Numbered from the stretch's first letter, positions 46,661 through 57,686 are shown. The stretch is DNA of 64,000 bases from Leptodactylus fallax (GCA_947044405.1 CAMRHE010000356.1:372001-436000); one strand, 5' to 3'. Notes: generated from the letters alone by a model not told the origin. Program-made: numbers and translations.

Positions 46661-47243
46661 ATAGAAGCAGACAGTATGGAGAAAGGTCTGGCCACTTTTG
46701 TCTTCATATTCTTGTAGCAGCTCATCTATCTTATTCTTCATGTCGTCTGTGTGTTGTATATATTGGCAAAGTTCACAAATTAAGATAGCTCCTAGTGTGG
46801 CCTCTTTGTGATTATTCTGGATGTCAACATTGATGACGTGCACGGGCTGACAGTTTTCCTGCCTCTATGGAGTTCTAGTCCTCCACCACTTGGTCATAGA
46901 CTCTCTCCTCGCAGGTAATCATCAGGTCGAAGTGGTCTTTGCAGTTCTGAAACCTCTCTGGTTGTGATTTGATCCTCTTGTTTCTATCCAACATGTGTAA
47001 AATACTGTTCTGTGTATATAGTTCTTTGTCTTTCTTAAGGAGGTCATTGTACATCTGTTCATATGTGGTTTTGAAATTGTAAACATTTAGCTTGTCTGGT
47101 GCTGGACCCGGAAGTTTATCATGTGTTCCTGTTCCAAATGACCGGACATTTAAGGATCGTTTGCTGAGCTTACCGTGCAACTCCATGCTGCGGTTCTGGA
47201 TGTTGGAACACACCACAGGTACACGGTGTGGAGTGGACGGCAT
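46661..47243 (-). pseudogene. Processed pseudogene of SSU72 phosphatase
   Basis: SSU72 is a nuclear phosphatase that removes phosphate from Ser5 of the RNA polymerase II C-terminal repeat and works in 3' end formation. This minus-strand copy has no introns. It begins MPSTPHRVPVV with the CX5R loop CSNIQNRS, then RSFGTGTHDKLPGPAPDKLN, YEQMYNDLLKKDKELYTQN, HMLDRNKR and CEERVYDQVVED. A TAG at 46875-46877 replaces the next codon. A single inserted base within about 46860-46872 then shifts the frame; after it VINVDIQNNHKEATLGA and GQTFLHTVCFY follow. The natural stop has become TGG (46658-46660). The span equals 194 codons plus one base, exactly the usual protein length. The Asp expected as general acid (IQDNH in the vertebrate protein) is Asn here. 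No poly(A) tract was found, perhaps because a palindromic repeat abuts the 3' side. Confidence 0.92.
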
Positions 47244-47434
47244 TGTTACAGTAGTCTGAGGGGTTGGCTGTCTCCTGAGCTCTTTGCTTATTAGTAAAAA
47301 CAGATTTGGTACAAATGGTACATTTACTGGACTGTGTGAAGTTAGAAAGTTATGATGGTGCTCAGCATAATGTCCCCTACAATGTGCTGTGGCTGGTTTG
47401 ATATTGAGCTTCCTGGAGACAGACTCCCATTATA

Positions 47435-47809
47435 AGAATGTTAAAGTTAAGATAAAATAATTAGAACAAACCTTTACCTACTGTTCCCCTACTCTTAGTT
47501 CCAGAGGGAAAGAAGTTGATAAGTTGGGAGAGATAAAATATTTCTAAAATTATGGATGTATTTTTAACATAATGGGGAGAATTCATCAATTCCTCTATGC
47601 CTGCATTCTGGCGTAGAGGAATGATTTTATGCTATACATTAGGCACAAGGCCAAAGTTCTTAACTGGCGTAGATCTCCATTCTGTCGCACGTCTGATTTA
47701 TGATGAGGCCAGAGCCACTTCATAAATCAGTCATGCCCTGCACCTGTCGGAGCCTTTATTATGACTGGCGTACAAAACACCAGTTTTATTAAATCTGCCG
47801 CAATGTTCT
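47435..47809. repeat. Degenerate MITE region
   Basis: About 47575-47800 holds inverted words: CCTCTATGCCTGCATTCTGG, GCGTAGAGGAATG, TTTATGATGAGGCC facing CTTCATAAATCAG, and CGTACAAAACACCAGTTTTATTAAA. The last resembles 7800-7850. Outer ends are not defined. Confidence 0.45.
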
Positions 47810-48093
47810 CTTTATGGTATTATCCAGGGAGTCATAAAGTTTACTAGTGCATTCTCTGCACTGGTTAAGGTTTATTGCTAATATATAAGCTAGTGGACCT
47901 GTGGCCAGAGTAAAGAGGAGTCCGTGATGTCAGACATAGCCAAATTGTCTGCAAGGGGAGGCAGCATTCACACAGTTCCATCAACCAGTAAACTTTGGGG
48001 CTCTCTGGGACATACTTCCATATTAGTAATAAAGCATATCCAGTTTAGGAAATGCACTGGTAAGCTTTATTATTCTCTGTATAACCCCTTTAA
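47810..48093. mobile_element. T2-type MITE
   Basis: The right end CTGTATAACCCCTTTAA is inverted at the left in decayed form (TTTATGGTATTATCCAGGG). The arms continue through ATAAAGTTTACTAGTGCATT facing AATGCACTGGTAAGCTTTAT. Confidence 0.6.
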
Positions 48094-50159
48094 TGACCAA
48101 ATCTAACTCTTCTATACCATTCATAGGTATCATAGTGATGTTTGGAGAAGGCATTCTATATAAATTCTATGTTCTCCATATAATTGCCACTAATATAGAA
48201 TTTTTATGTGAATACACCAATGATTTAAAAAACATGCAGATACCCGAGAGCCCCCCATGGGAGTGGGCCATCATTCCAGTGAAAGTGTTTGGGGTTATTG
48301 TTGAACTGCGTGTAGACTGGCTTTTGTGCAGGGGAAAGTTCCAACAAAATGCTATTAAAAGATATTTCTTGACAGCAAATTTTGGTACAGACTTGTTGGC
48401 TTCAGAAGGTATTGTTTTGTTTGGACTCAGTCTGCCAGAGAACAGAATATGGAGACAGTCGTTTTACTTTTAATGGCTTGTGTAGCAGAATATTTCACTT
48501 ACAGTAAGGTGATCCAAGTGCCCAATTTATGATATGTCATGTACCTGGAAAATACATGCTAAGAACATAGACTTTTTGGAGGAGACCAGTGAGAACTTAC
48601 CATAAAAAAGCAGCATAAGGGAAAAAGCTGCTATGAACAACTTCATAACAAATAGTATTAAATATACCAAACCACTCTCTTAAAAAAGTACATGTTCTGT
48701 ATATAACGTCTTATTTCATGTAAAGAACAAGTGGCAACTTCCGTTATCTTCTCACTTGGCCCATACCCTTTCAAGCATATCTGCTATAGTCTATATAACC
48801 ATTAGTAAGCTACTAAGCATTATTGCATCCTAAACAACTTAATATTAATAATATCAATATGTTTGGTGGTAGTGATGTGATGTGCTAAATAGCACAACAA
48901 GCACACTGTACAGTATAGAAGCAGATTATGCTGATGTTATTGGGCCCTTGGTGCCCAGCTCTGATTAATCCCTATACAGGACTCCGCTCTCCAGAGGGCC
49001 AGCATTGTTAGCAGCGAAGGAAGGAGGGGGTGGAAAATACACCCAGAGATCATACAAATATTGCAAAGTGGGGAAAAAATATGACCCTTTCATTCTGAGT
49101 TGTAAACCCCTGCAACTTAAAGGGAGCGCCCTTGCTATGTGGCCACCTTTTTTCTATGTATACCACTGTAGTACATACACTTAAAAGTCCATTGTAACTT
49201 TTTCCCATCACAATTTTATTTTCTCTGTTCCATTACTATACAATTCTTCTATTTTTTGGACAGTCATATTTATAAAGAACAGTATTAGCATCGTTGTGTC
49301 ACAGGAAGTCACATCACACGTTGTGTGTATGACATACTAGTATTGGCATTCTTCACTAATACTGGCCACATAAACACTCTGCTAAAATACCTCTCACTTG
49401 ATGTTATGAACCAGTCTGAAATAAAAGAGAACTGTGAGTTATATAGAAAAAATAGGTGTTGCTAAAACAACATAGATGTCATTTGACAGCCAAGACTTTA
49501 TTTGAAATGGGCAGATAGTTGGTAAAGTTTGTGAAGTGTAGTGTACATGATACACCAAGAAGCGATTTCATGTACAACATATGTTACTTGCTGATGAAAC
49601 TAACAACTTTTATCTTACTTGTGAAAAGAAGAATGTTTCGGTTTAATGCCATATATATGTCATGGGAGAAGTAAAATGCATAAAATAAAATGTGTTATTT
49701 TCCATTATACAAATATGAATTAATCCTTATCTGTACTAAGGCAGTGGATTCTTGGAACAGATAACTCTAAATCACTGCTAATACACCACAGATTGAATTT
49801 CTGGAAATGAACCATGAGTCTGAAATGCATTGGTCATTGCTAAGCTGACATTCAACTTGTACTCCACTTGCAGAGCTATGCTTTATTACATCTCTACGTC
49901 ATTACATTCTGGAGGCCCCTTCTCCCTCCCCACACTTATATATGTTTATACACAGTGTCCAACTGGGATCTGATCTGATGTGATCACATAAACCAGATGA
50001 AGTTGTTGGAATTGCCATGGAATTATCGACCCTTCCCATGTATATTGAAGGAAAACTGCAGCAGGGAGACAAATGCCCTACCAGCCACCCATTTGTAAAC
50101 CGCCCAAATGAAAAACAGTATAACAAACAGATCTGTGCCTAACAAGCAGAGCGTAGAAA
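48094..50159. other. Unassigned non-coding DNA
   Basis: The 126-codon frame at 48093-48473 is the longest unexplained one in this part, but I recognise no domain or exon signal. At 49118 TTAAAGGGAGCGCCC is a possible T2 edge without a partner. Confidence 0.4.
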
Positions 50160-50540
50160 ATGTTTTTTAAGGAATATGACGTGTGATATAAGAATAATTT
50201 TCACACAGAGCAGGCTATTAATAACTATGTGTATATTGCATGTGGTATTTTATGCTATATGCATTTTATGCATCAGCTATGCATACTAGCCCCCATAAGG
50301 AAAACAGGGAAGTATTTCTTATGTATAGAATTTGAGCAGCGAAGAGTCGAGCAGCACTTAAAAGAGTTTTCTGAGCTTATTAATGAATACATAAGACTAT
50401 GTCTGAATGGTCACCTGGTAATGCTACTGAAGGAATTTTTACACTTCCATTACCTTTCTCAATTCTGTGCAGCACACTTGTTTTTATGCTACCAGTGCTT
50501 GCAGTGTCAGGTGTACTTCTCTGGCTTCAATGAAGGTAGG
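50160..50540. promoter_or_regulatory. Candidate conserved non-coding element
   Basis: A repeat-free stretch with three ATGCAT words in 30 bases (TATGCATTTTATGCATCAGCTATGCAT, about 50249-50285), which resemble POU/octamer half-sites, plus TTATTAATAAC and CTTATTAATGAATAC. The 108-codon frame at 50229-50555 has no motif. Confidence 0.27.
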
Positions 50541-50732
50541 CAGCAGGTGCACTAGAGATGAGTCTGATGAAACTCATCTTTAGGTCAGTATAACTTTTTT
50601 TTAACTTCATTGTTGGCACAGACATCTTAACAACAGGACTATTTGGGACTCTAAACCCACTATCCATAAGTACCTATGGATAGTTTAGTGTCCCAAACTG
50701 ACCTGGCAAACTCCCTATAAGAGAAGTTAATT

Positions 50733-50890
50733 CAAAAGTTACAACCAATATGGCTGGACTTCTGGTTACCACTGGCAAAATTAGCTGCCACTGTGAAGTT
50801 TAAAAGAAATCTCTGTAATAAAACCAAACTTTGGCTACTACTTTCATTTAATATAGTCCCTGATATATTTTGGGTGGAAATCTCCTTTAA
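50733..50890. mobile_element. T2-like MITE, right half
   Basis: The right end GGTGGAAATCTCCTTTAA carries the T2 terminus. The interior AAGTTACAACCAATATGGC matches the repeat that the LINE at 42011-42389 interrupts. The left end is not clear. Confidence 0.5.
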
Positions 50891-50999
50891 GATGAATCCA
50901 TCTTGATTTCAATATCATTCTATGGCAAAGTTGCCTAAATGACAAAAGCAGCTTCTATATAGGATTTTAGTGCTACTGAATGGTTGCTACTTACAAGGA

Positions 51000-51240
51000 C
51001 ATTTATTGGTGATTAGGGATTTCTCATGTTTTTCTTTGCTGTAATAAAAGCGCGCATGTTGGCATGCTGTAAAGTTAGCTCTGGTTGTATTAATGAGGTC
51101 GTTGTGGAAAGGGAGTTATTTGGTGACTGTGACTAGTTTTGTTGGCATTTGGTCAAGTCAGGTGATGTGTCGTGTAGAAAGCCATGGCCAGCTGTTAGTG
51201 TATGAAAAACTTACCAGGATGATCATAAAGAAACTTTAGA
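51000..51240. promoter_or_regulatory. Candidate conserved non-coding element
   Basis: Repeat-free, with GTAATAAAAGCGCGCATG, a GTTGGCATGC palindrome-like word, TGTATTAATGAGG and GTGACTGTGACTAG. The GCGCGC in an AT-rich setting is uncommon in neutral vertebrate DNA, where CpG is depleted. Confidence 0.25.
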
Positions 51241-52252
51241 AACAAAACTAAAAATCACTTTTGCCCACTGTTTGGGGCACTCCCCTTTTTAAAAGTGCTT
51301 ATTTTCCCTATGTTTGATTTGTATCATCTTCTATACACTGCTAAGAACAGGCTGAATAATATTGTGTCATGCTCTGCCATTTAGTCTTGTAGCATTTAGA
51401 GTGATTTAGCTTGAAATCAGAGGTTCATTGAGTTAATTGGGTGCTGTCTAAACCCATTTACAGTAAGCTCCACCTAGTGGCAGGTGCAGGTAGTCGAAAA
51501 TTTCACTGTTTAACATATTATGTACTGTGCTCCATCTTGCTATAGATACTAGCGAGGCTCTATGTGCTTTCTCTGGAAACTACAAAAAAATCAGTGCTAA
51601 ATGAAAATTTAATAAAATGTCTTTTATTGTTGCCATAATTCCTTGCAAGTACCTAAACTCCCATGCAATAACTACTGTTGGTCGCAAGGATAGTCCAATC
51701 TAATATTTTTAGACAATGTAAACCTGGACTAAACATGCACCTGATTTATCTCAGTGGCTGGATGCTGGATGATAAATTTGGTGCATCTTTAGCATGTGGT
51801 CCAAGTTTATACCACCTTTTAGTTTACATTGCACCACAAGTTTGTAGGAAATTAGTTGACACATTTTTTTTTTTTTTATATCTTAGATCATGCTACAGTT
51901 CCCTTTCCCACTAAGCCATGCCCCTTGTTTGAGAAAGCAGATAGGCTCAAAATTATATTATATATTATAGGGATATATATTATAGATATTATACGGATTC
52001 AGGGAGCAGAACTATTCCAATTTTTTCCCTATATTCCACAGATGGGCTCAATTTATGTATTACTGGGTAATTTATTTATTTTAGTATAAAGTGTTCTCAT
52101 TCCTAAAGTCCACATTTAAAGGGGTGTTCCAGTTTATTTTTTTAACCCAAGTTCATCAGTCTGTTTACTGTTTGTCTGAGGGATTCTTGGTATTGTGCAG
52201 GCCAAGCTTTAAGAACCTGTACTTTTTGTCACCAGCATTCAACACAATAGAT
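51241..52252. other. Unassigned non-coding DNA
   Basis: It includes the dispersed word at about 51467 noted with 31885, and a possible T2 edge TTTAAAGGGGTGTTCCAG at 52116. No gene. Confidence 0.4.
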
Positions 52253-52816
52253 AGGATACATAGATAGATAGATAGGGGAAAAAAGTATTTAGTCAACCAC
52301 CAATTGTGCAAGTTCTCCCACTTAAAAAGATGAGAGAGACCTGTAATTGACATCATAGGTAGAACTCAACTATGAGAGACAAAATGAGAAAACAAATCCA
52401 GAAAATCACATTGTCTGATTTTTAAAGAATTTATTTGCAAATTATGGTGGAAAATAAGTATTTGGTCAATAACAAAAGTTCATCTCAATACTTTGTTATA
52501 TATCCTTTGTTGGCAATGACAGAGGTCAAACGTTTTCTGTAAGTCTTCACAAGGTTGGCACACAGTGTTGCTGGTATGTTGGCCCATTCCATGCAGATCT
52601 CCTCTAGAGCAGTGATGTTTTAGAGCTGTCGCTGGGCAACATGGACTTTCAACTCCCTCCAAAGGTTTTCTACAGGCCGGCCTCATCTTTTTAAGTGGGA
52701 AAACTTGCACAATTGGTGGCTGACTAAATACTTTTTTTTCCCCACTGTAGGTAGGTAGATAGATAGATAGATAGATAGATAGATGAGATAGCAGAGATAG
52801 ATCGATAGATAGATCT
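52253..52816. repeat. GATA microsatellite split by a transposon
   Basis: TAGATAGATAGATA runs up to 52270 and resumes after 52748 as GGTAGATAGATAGATAGATA and variants to about 52816. The halves are separated by the deleted Tc1 element at 52271-52747. Confidence 0.85.
52271..52747 (-). mobile_element. Internally deleted Tc1 (DD34E) derivative
   Basis: The outer ends match the full-length element at 60029-61610: GGGGAAAAAAGTATTTAGTC at the left (its first four bases have become GATA-like) and ATACTTTTTTTTCCCCACTG at the right, with TA on both sides. From 52271 to about 52670 it follows that element through the left arm and the transposase C-terminal coding end. It then jumps at about 52671-52681 directly into the last 70 bases of the right arm. 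It is 477 bp long and cannot encode transposase, but could be moved in trans. The 76-codon frame here is out of the transposase frame. Confidence 0.88.
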
Positions 52817-53194
52817 CTTCCTTCAAAGAATGTTTTACAGACAGTACATGCTGTGGAACTAGGAAAGACTTAGAAAGAATTCTAAAAAGGGAACTGTACA
52901 GACATGCAAAGCTTTCTGGATATATAAAATAACTGGCCCCGGAGCATAAACTAAAAAACAGTGTGATGGGTGAATGTATTCAAGGTTATTTTAACTGCAA
53001 GGAAAGTTGTAAAATTTAAGGACACTTTGGCAGAACACAAAATAAATTCATCCAGTGCAAAACAAACACAATTACGAGCATGATATCCAGCCAGACGCTG
53101 GCAGTACCATATAGTACAAGGACAAATACTAATGTCTGATTTTCTTTTTTCATGTGTGCTAAGTGAAAAGTTAGAAGGAACCCAATTGAGTTAT
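52817..53194. other. Unassigned non-coding DNA
   Basis: Nothing recognised. Confidence 0.4.
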
Positions 53195-53650
53195 TGCAGG
53201 AATGTTCAAATTAAATGTACTAGCGGAGATCAGTGGTTTTCAAATTTCTCCTGAGGGAATAGGGGCCTGTATTGGAAGCCAGTCTGGCGGTATGTCTATT
53301 ATCCCCCATGCTTTAATTCCCTTTGATAGCTTGTTACGGGGAGTTAAATCATGGCCTAATAGTTGTGCTTGTGCATCATTTTTGTGTCTGTTTGTGAAGA
53401 ATGTATGCCTCATATTTAACCCCAGTGAAATCCATCATCTGGAGGCTCGGCTATGAGTTCAAACAGTTGCTTCTTTTTGAACATTTCATTAGTGTTATTT
53501 TTTATGTGCATATTGTCTGCTACTTTCCCTACGACATAATGAATCCACTAAATAGGGCTGTATGTTATTACCCTCTTCAAGGCAATCAGGAAATAACTAT
53601 ATTGTAGATTAGGTGATTAAGCATGTGCATATTATCTACTCATGTGGCCT
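53195..53650. promoter_or_regulatory. Candidate conserved non-coding element
   Basis: A repeat-free block with even composition and words such as GGGGAGTTAAATCATGGCC, GCTTTAATTCCC, CATTTCATTAGTG and GGTGATTAAGCATG. No coding motif was found in the frames at 53202-53607. Confidence 0.25.
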
Positions 53651-53834
53651 AATGTTATCTGTTGGAAGCGAAGAGCATTCATTTACTGGAAGTAGTAAGG
53701 AGAATGGAAGAATGAACAAGTAACTAAACAGTCTTTCACATTATATGGTCTTCATCTGTCAGGATCTTATGCATGCTGCTAATCACGTCTCAGTGGTAAT
53801 AGTCGTAATCTCTTATATATATAAAAATGAGTTC

Positions 53835-53835
53835 C

Positions 53836-53866
<31 letters not shown>
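53835..53866 (+). repeat. CTGT tetranucleotide microsatellite
   Basis: Eight tandem CTGT units lie just inside the left end of the Helitron-like element. Confidence 0.95.
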
Positions 53867-54293
53867 TCTTTATGCGCGACCAAACGACTGGACCGATCCT
53901 CACCAAATTTGGCACACATCTACATCAGGTGTCCGGGAATATTATAGACTGGGTCTCAGCTCTCTTGGACGTACCGTTCTTGAGGTACAGTATTCCCAAA
54001 AAATGACCAGCATTAGTCTATACAAGCCTGCAAGTCTTTCACTCATATTCCAACTGCCATACACACGGTCACATGTCCCTTATCAGCCAATAACAGCTCG
54101 CAGGCGCTTACTCTCCTCAGGCACACAGGTTTACATAGCAACCAAGCTATGTATGACCTGTATTAGTGAATAGCAGTTCACAGGACCTTAAATATTCAGT
54201 CATACCACGTGTATCAGCCAATATAAGTTCACATTTAATTTACCAGGTTTCCATAACAACACAGCCATAAATAGACTGTAACTATACTGGACT

Positions 54294-54940
54294 CAGTGGC
54301 GTAACTAGCAATGGCAGGGCCCCAAGGCGAACATTTGACATGGGACCCCCCCCCCCGGCAACCCCCCCACGCACAAACTGCATTTCTGCACACACTATTA
54401 TGCCCCATAGTGGCCCCTGCACACACTATTATGCCTCATAGTGGCCCCTGCATACACTATTAGGCCCCATAGTGGCCCTTGCACACAGTATTCTGCCCCA
54501 TAGTGGCCCCTGCACACAGTATCATAGTAGCTCCTTCATATAGTATTATGTGCACTTCCCGCTACTTCTTCAATGTTGGACCAGATGTCACGTGAGCCTG
54601 GCATGTATCGCAACGCATAATGATGTCAGACTGGCCCACCGACATCTGGGACACCACCAAGGAGGCCCGAAGCCTGCTGAAAAGACCCCAGAGTATAATG
54701 ATAGCAGTGTTTGTGGGGTTCACGGCCCACAGGCCTTACTTACCAATCCCCGCTCCTGCTCACAGCCGCCTCTGCAGAAGGTGAAGTGCAGGCGGCCGTG
54801 AGCAGGAGTGGGGATCGGTAAGTAAATAAGGCCCGTTACCTGCTGGTGTTAAAAAAAAATATCAGAGGCCCGCCAGGTCCCCTAATGTCCCGGGCCCTGT
54901 GGCAGCCGCTACCACTGCTAAACCGGTATTTACACCACTG
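54294..54940. mobile_element. Non-autonomous hAT element
   Basis: The left end CAGTGGCGTAACTAGC is inverted at the right as GGTATTTACACCACTG. A perfect 8 bp target duplication ACTGGACT (54286-54293 and 54941-54948) is diagnostic for hAT. The interior has about five 31 bp tandem units (54387-54535, TGCACACACTATTATGCCCC then ATAGTGGCCCC). It also has an inverted pair (CCAATCCCCGCTCCTGCTCAC facing GTGAGCAGGAGTGGGGATCG). No transposase is encoded. Confidence 0.9.
54387..54535 (+). repeat. 31 bp tandem repeat inside the hAT element
   Basis: Four full units and one partial unit with increasing divergence to the right. No unique spacers separate them. Confidence 0.85.
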
Positions 54941-55864
54941 ACTGGACTGCCATACTGGATTTCAGCATTCTTATCAATTGAAACGTTTTTTAAACTACTC
55001 ATGCCTCCTGCAGCAAAACACATGGCTACTGCTCGAGCTAATGAAAACTCTCAGCAGACCCAAGCCTGTCTCCAATCTGAAAAGGTATGTTACAGACAAC
55101 AGCGAGCTGCTGAAACTCCCCAGCAGACCCAAGCCTGTCTCCAATCTGACAAAGCATTGTCAGCCACATGCACACAGCTGCACTCCAGGTTTCAATAACA
55201 ACCCAGCCGTTTTTCTTCACTGCTGTAGGTCAGCTTTAAAGGGGCAGGGCGCTGTGGATGACACTGTTACAACAAGGTCACATACACACAGCTTTACTCC
55301 AGGTTTTCCATAACAACCGATCGCAGGTTTTTCACTGATATCCAAACTGAGATGCACATGATCACATGACACTTATGGACCAATGGAAAATCGCAGGTTC
55401 AGTCTTGACATACACACAGCTTTACACCAGGTTTCCATAGCAACCAAGCTATTTATGTCCTGTATGAGTCAATAGCAGTTCGCAGGTCCTTAAATATTCA
55501 GTCATATGATGTGTATTAGCCAATGTAAGTTCACATTTCATTTACCAGGTTTCCATAGCAACACAGCCATAAATAGACTATACCTATACTGGACTGCCAT
55601 ACTGGATGTCAAGTGCAAAACTGGCCAATTTTTATGGGGTCACTACACAAACAAAAAATTAAATATACCTGTGCGAATCCGGGTCCTTCCTCTAGTCTAT
55701 TATACATTTATACAACATGACAAATCTTACAAAGAATATTGACTAAGTTTCTGAATCTGCAGTCCATTTATACTAAAGCTGGCCATACACTAGTGCTTTT
55801 AGGCAGTTGTGTCATATTCAGCTAGTCAGCTTGCTGGTCTGGAGAGGTTGTCACTTTGTACAAA

Positions 55865-56139
55865 AATTCCAGAGTCTGTCACCAGAGCCCAACATATCAA
55901 TCCACGCCCACAGATAGATAGAAAGCTGTGTTTTCTCCTTGTGTTGCCGTGCCTCCATTTACCCCTTTACAACAAGGACAATGCCATAATTGCTTCAAAC
56001 ACCTAATTTGCATATTGACAAACATGTTGATATCTCAGCAACAGAGGCATTGATTCACAAGGGGAAACACTGATTCAGGTGACCCTATCCTATCTGTGGG
56101 ACTGGGATGATATGAGTTCTGGTGACAGACTCCCTTTAA
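55865..56139. mobile_element. T2 MITE (GTCTGTCACC family)
   Basis: The left end TCCAGAGTCTGTCACCAGAG (TTAA lost) faces CTGGTGACAGACTCCCTTTAA. The interior includes TTTGCATATTGACAAAC and GATTCAGGTGACCCTATCC, as in the copy at 45300-45654. Confidence 0.72.
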
Positions 56140-57529
56140 ATAACATTGTAAGATCACAGACCATGTACACATCAATGATGGCATTGAATGCCTACTGGTA
56201 CCAGTCACTATCAATACAGTGAAAGAAAACCTCAGTGTCCACAAATATCCACAGCAATTGGTCTTACCTTACCAGCTATCTGAGGAGTTCACATCTGCGT
56301 CAGAGGCAGCACGCAGTGCCATTCTTCACATAACATACACCACAGTGGAGTTGAACACCACCTGTTCAACTCCATTGGAGGTCAAGGTCCATCAGGTAAC
56401 GATGGGTATCCATCTTGTGATTGGTCCAGCACTTTGTCATTTTTCTGCCCCACCATAGAACAATAAGCTGAAAATGACAATGCACATGTGAACTTAGCCC
56501 TAAATAACTATTGTGCAGCAAGCACAACTCACACTTGCACATGATTTATTCCATCAGGTTTCCAGTGTTGTTCCAGTATGTTGTTCTGTTCTACCTGCTA
56601 AAATAACAGAGACTTGGAACTATGACAAGTTTATGGGGATAAAACAAGACTCTAGTGGATCATGATGGGTGGCAATGTATCAGTTATGGGTCCTGTCAAA
56701 ACAGAATGTGTGATGCCAGTGTGAGCAGAGCCTTAGCGAAACTTTGACTATGGATATGTGAATTAACAACTGAAAGGCAAAAGAAAAAATTTTATCATTG
56801 TAGCGTTTCTCCATGGCTGGGAATTATGTATGCAGTTCCATACTGCTTTACTCCCAGTGTACACCATTGTACAATATTAGTAAAGATCAAGCTGCTTCCA
56901 AGCCTAGTACTTAAAGGATGCTCCTTGGATTGCTTCAGGCACCTTTGCCCTTCTGGTTTACATTGTGAAGAAACTTTCCCTTCCAGACGTCATTTCAGCT
57001 CACTGCATTTTATCAAAGGCTGGAATTGACCTGTGGTTAAAAAAATATAGCTTAGGATTTTCTCCAGTATTTTGCGCATGTGTTGGAATTTTCCAAAGTA
57101 TGTGGTGAGTCTCCTAATAGGTTGTGAGGTCTAGTCTCAGAAGAACCTCTCGGATCTAAGAACTTATTTAAATTTCGATAATTCCCATAAGACATAAGCT
57201 TCATTTACCTATGTAACCCAGATCTGCTTTACATTATTCTTTTCTTTGATTCTGCAGACTGAAAGGACGCTCCTTGTTATGGCATAAAGCTAGATATTGA
57301 TTGCCAAGGCACAGCTTAATATGTCATGTCTATACCCAGATATGTACAGGAGACTATAATTGTATATATGTCTCTAATTATGAGCAAAAACATTAAGATA
57401 TTTCTAGAGGGGAAAGGGTAGAAGACATGTTATTACATTATAAAGACAAGGCCATGATTGTGCTTTCTTCCCAGCAGACATGTAACCTTGAAAATGCACA
57501 AACATGATTACAGATAAAAGCCATTTGTG
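56140..57529. other. Unassigned non-coding DNA
   Basis: No gene or bounded repeat was recognised. Confidence 0.4.
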
Positions 57530-57686
57530 GTTTTTTAATCAGTATTGCTACTTTTACAATGAACATTTGTGGCTGGCTCACATTTGTTCAATGCTTGTTT
57601 ATTTAGCCCACACAGCTGGCCTAATACCATCACAATAAAACCTTAGACATGTAAATTATTTCCTTTAAATGAAGAAAAAGCACAAT
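57530..57686. promoter_or_regulatory. Candidate conserved non-coding element
   Basis: Repeat-free, with a forkhead-like TGTTTATTTAG, two ACATTTGT words 22 bases apart, and TTTTTTAATCAG. Short, and without comparative support. Confidence 0.2.

Larger units (their letters stand above)
46169..47434. mobile_element. T2 MITE arms enclosing an SSU72 retrocopy
   Basis: The left arm starts TTAAAGGGAGTCTGTCACC at 46169. The right arm ends GGAGACAGACTCCCATTATAA at 47434. Inside both arms the word CATAATGT...TGTAGGG, then CTGAGTACCATCAT (left) or ATGATGGTGCTCAG (right, inverted), confirms they are the two ends of one palindromic element, with arms of roughly 150 bp. The roughly 900 bp between them is foreign: a second palindromic repeat on the left and a processed SSU72 copy on the right. 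Confidence 0.7.
53809..55695 (+). mobile_element. Helitron-like non-autonomous element
   Basis: It begins TCTCTTATATATATAAAAATG, next to a CTGT microsatellite and the phrase GACCGATCCTCACCAAATTTG, and ends GCGAATCCGGGTCC...TTCCTCTAG. The TC start, CTAG end, a degenerate CCGGGT hairpin just before the end, and insertion between A (53808) and T (55696) all fit Helitrons, which lack inverted repeats and target duplications. A segment of about 180 bp occurs twice inside (about 54127-54293 plus the sequence after the hAT insert, and 55428-55606). A word GCAGACCCAAGCCTGTCTCC is also duplicated. No Rep/helicase coding remains. A 647 bp hAT element sits inside. Confidence 0.7.

Noticed and set aside
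48093..48473. 126-codon plus-strand frame
   Set aside because: No domain, signal or exon context was recognised; it starts at the edge of a T2 MITE and is probably a chance frame.
54387..54535. Regular repeat array considered as CRISPR
   Set aside because: The 31 bp units are directly adjacent without unique spacers and lie inside a hAT transposon in vertebrate-type DNA.
54899..55313. Overlapping 99- and 111-codon frames in the Helitron-like element
   Set aside because: They arise from an internal duplication (GCAGACCCAAGCC word) and show no Rep, helicase or other motif.
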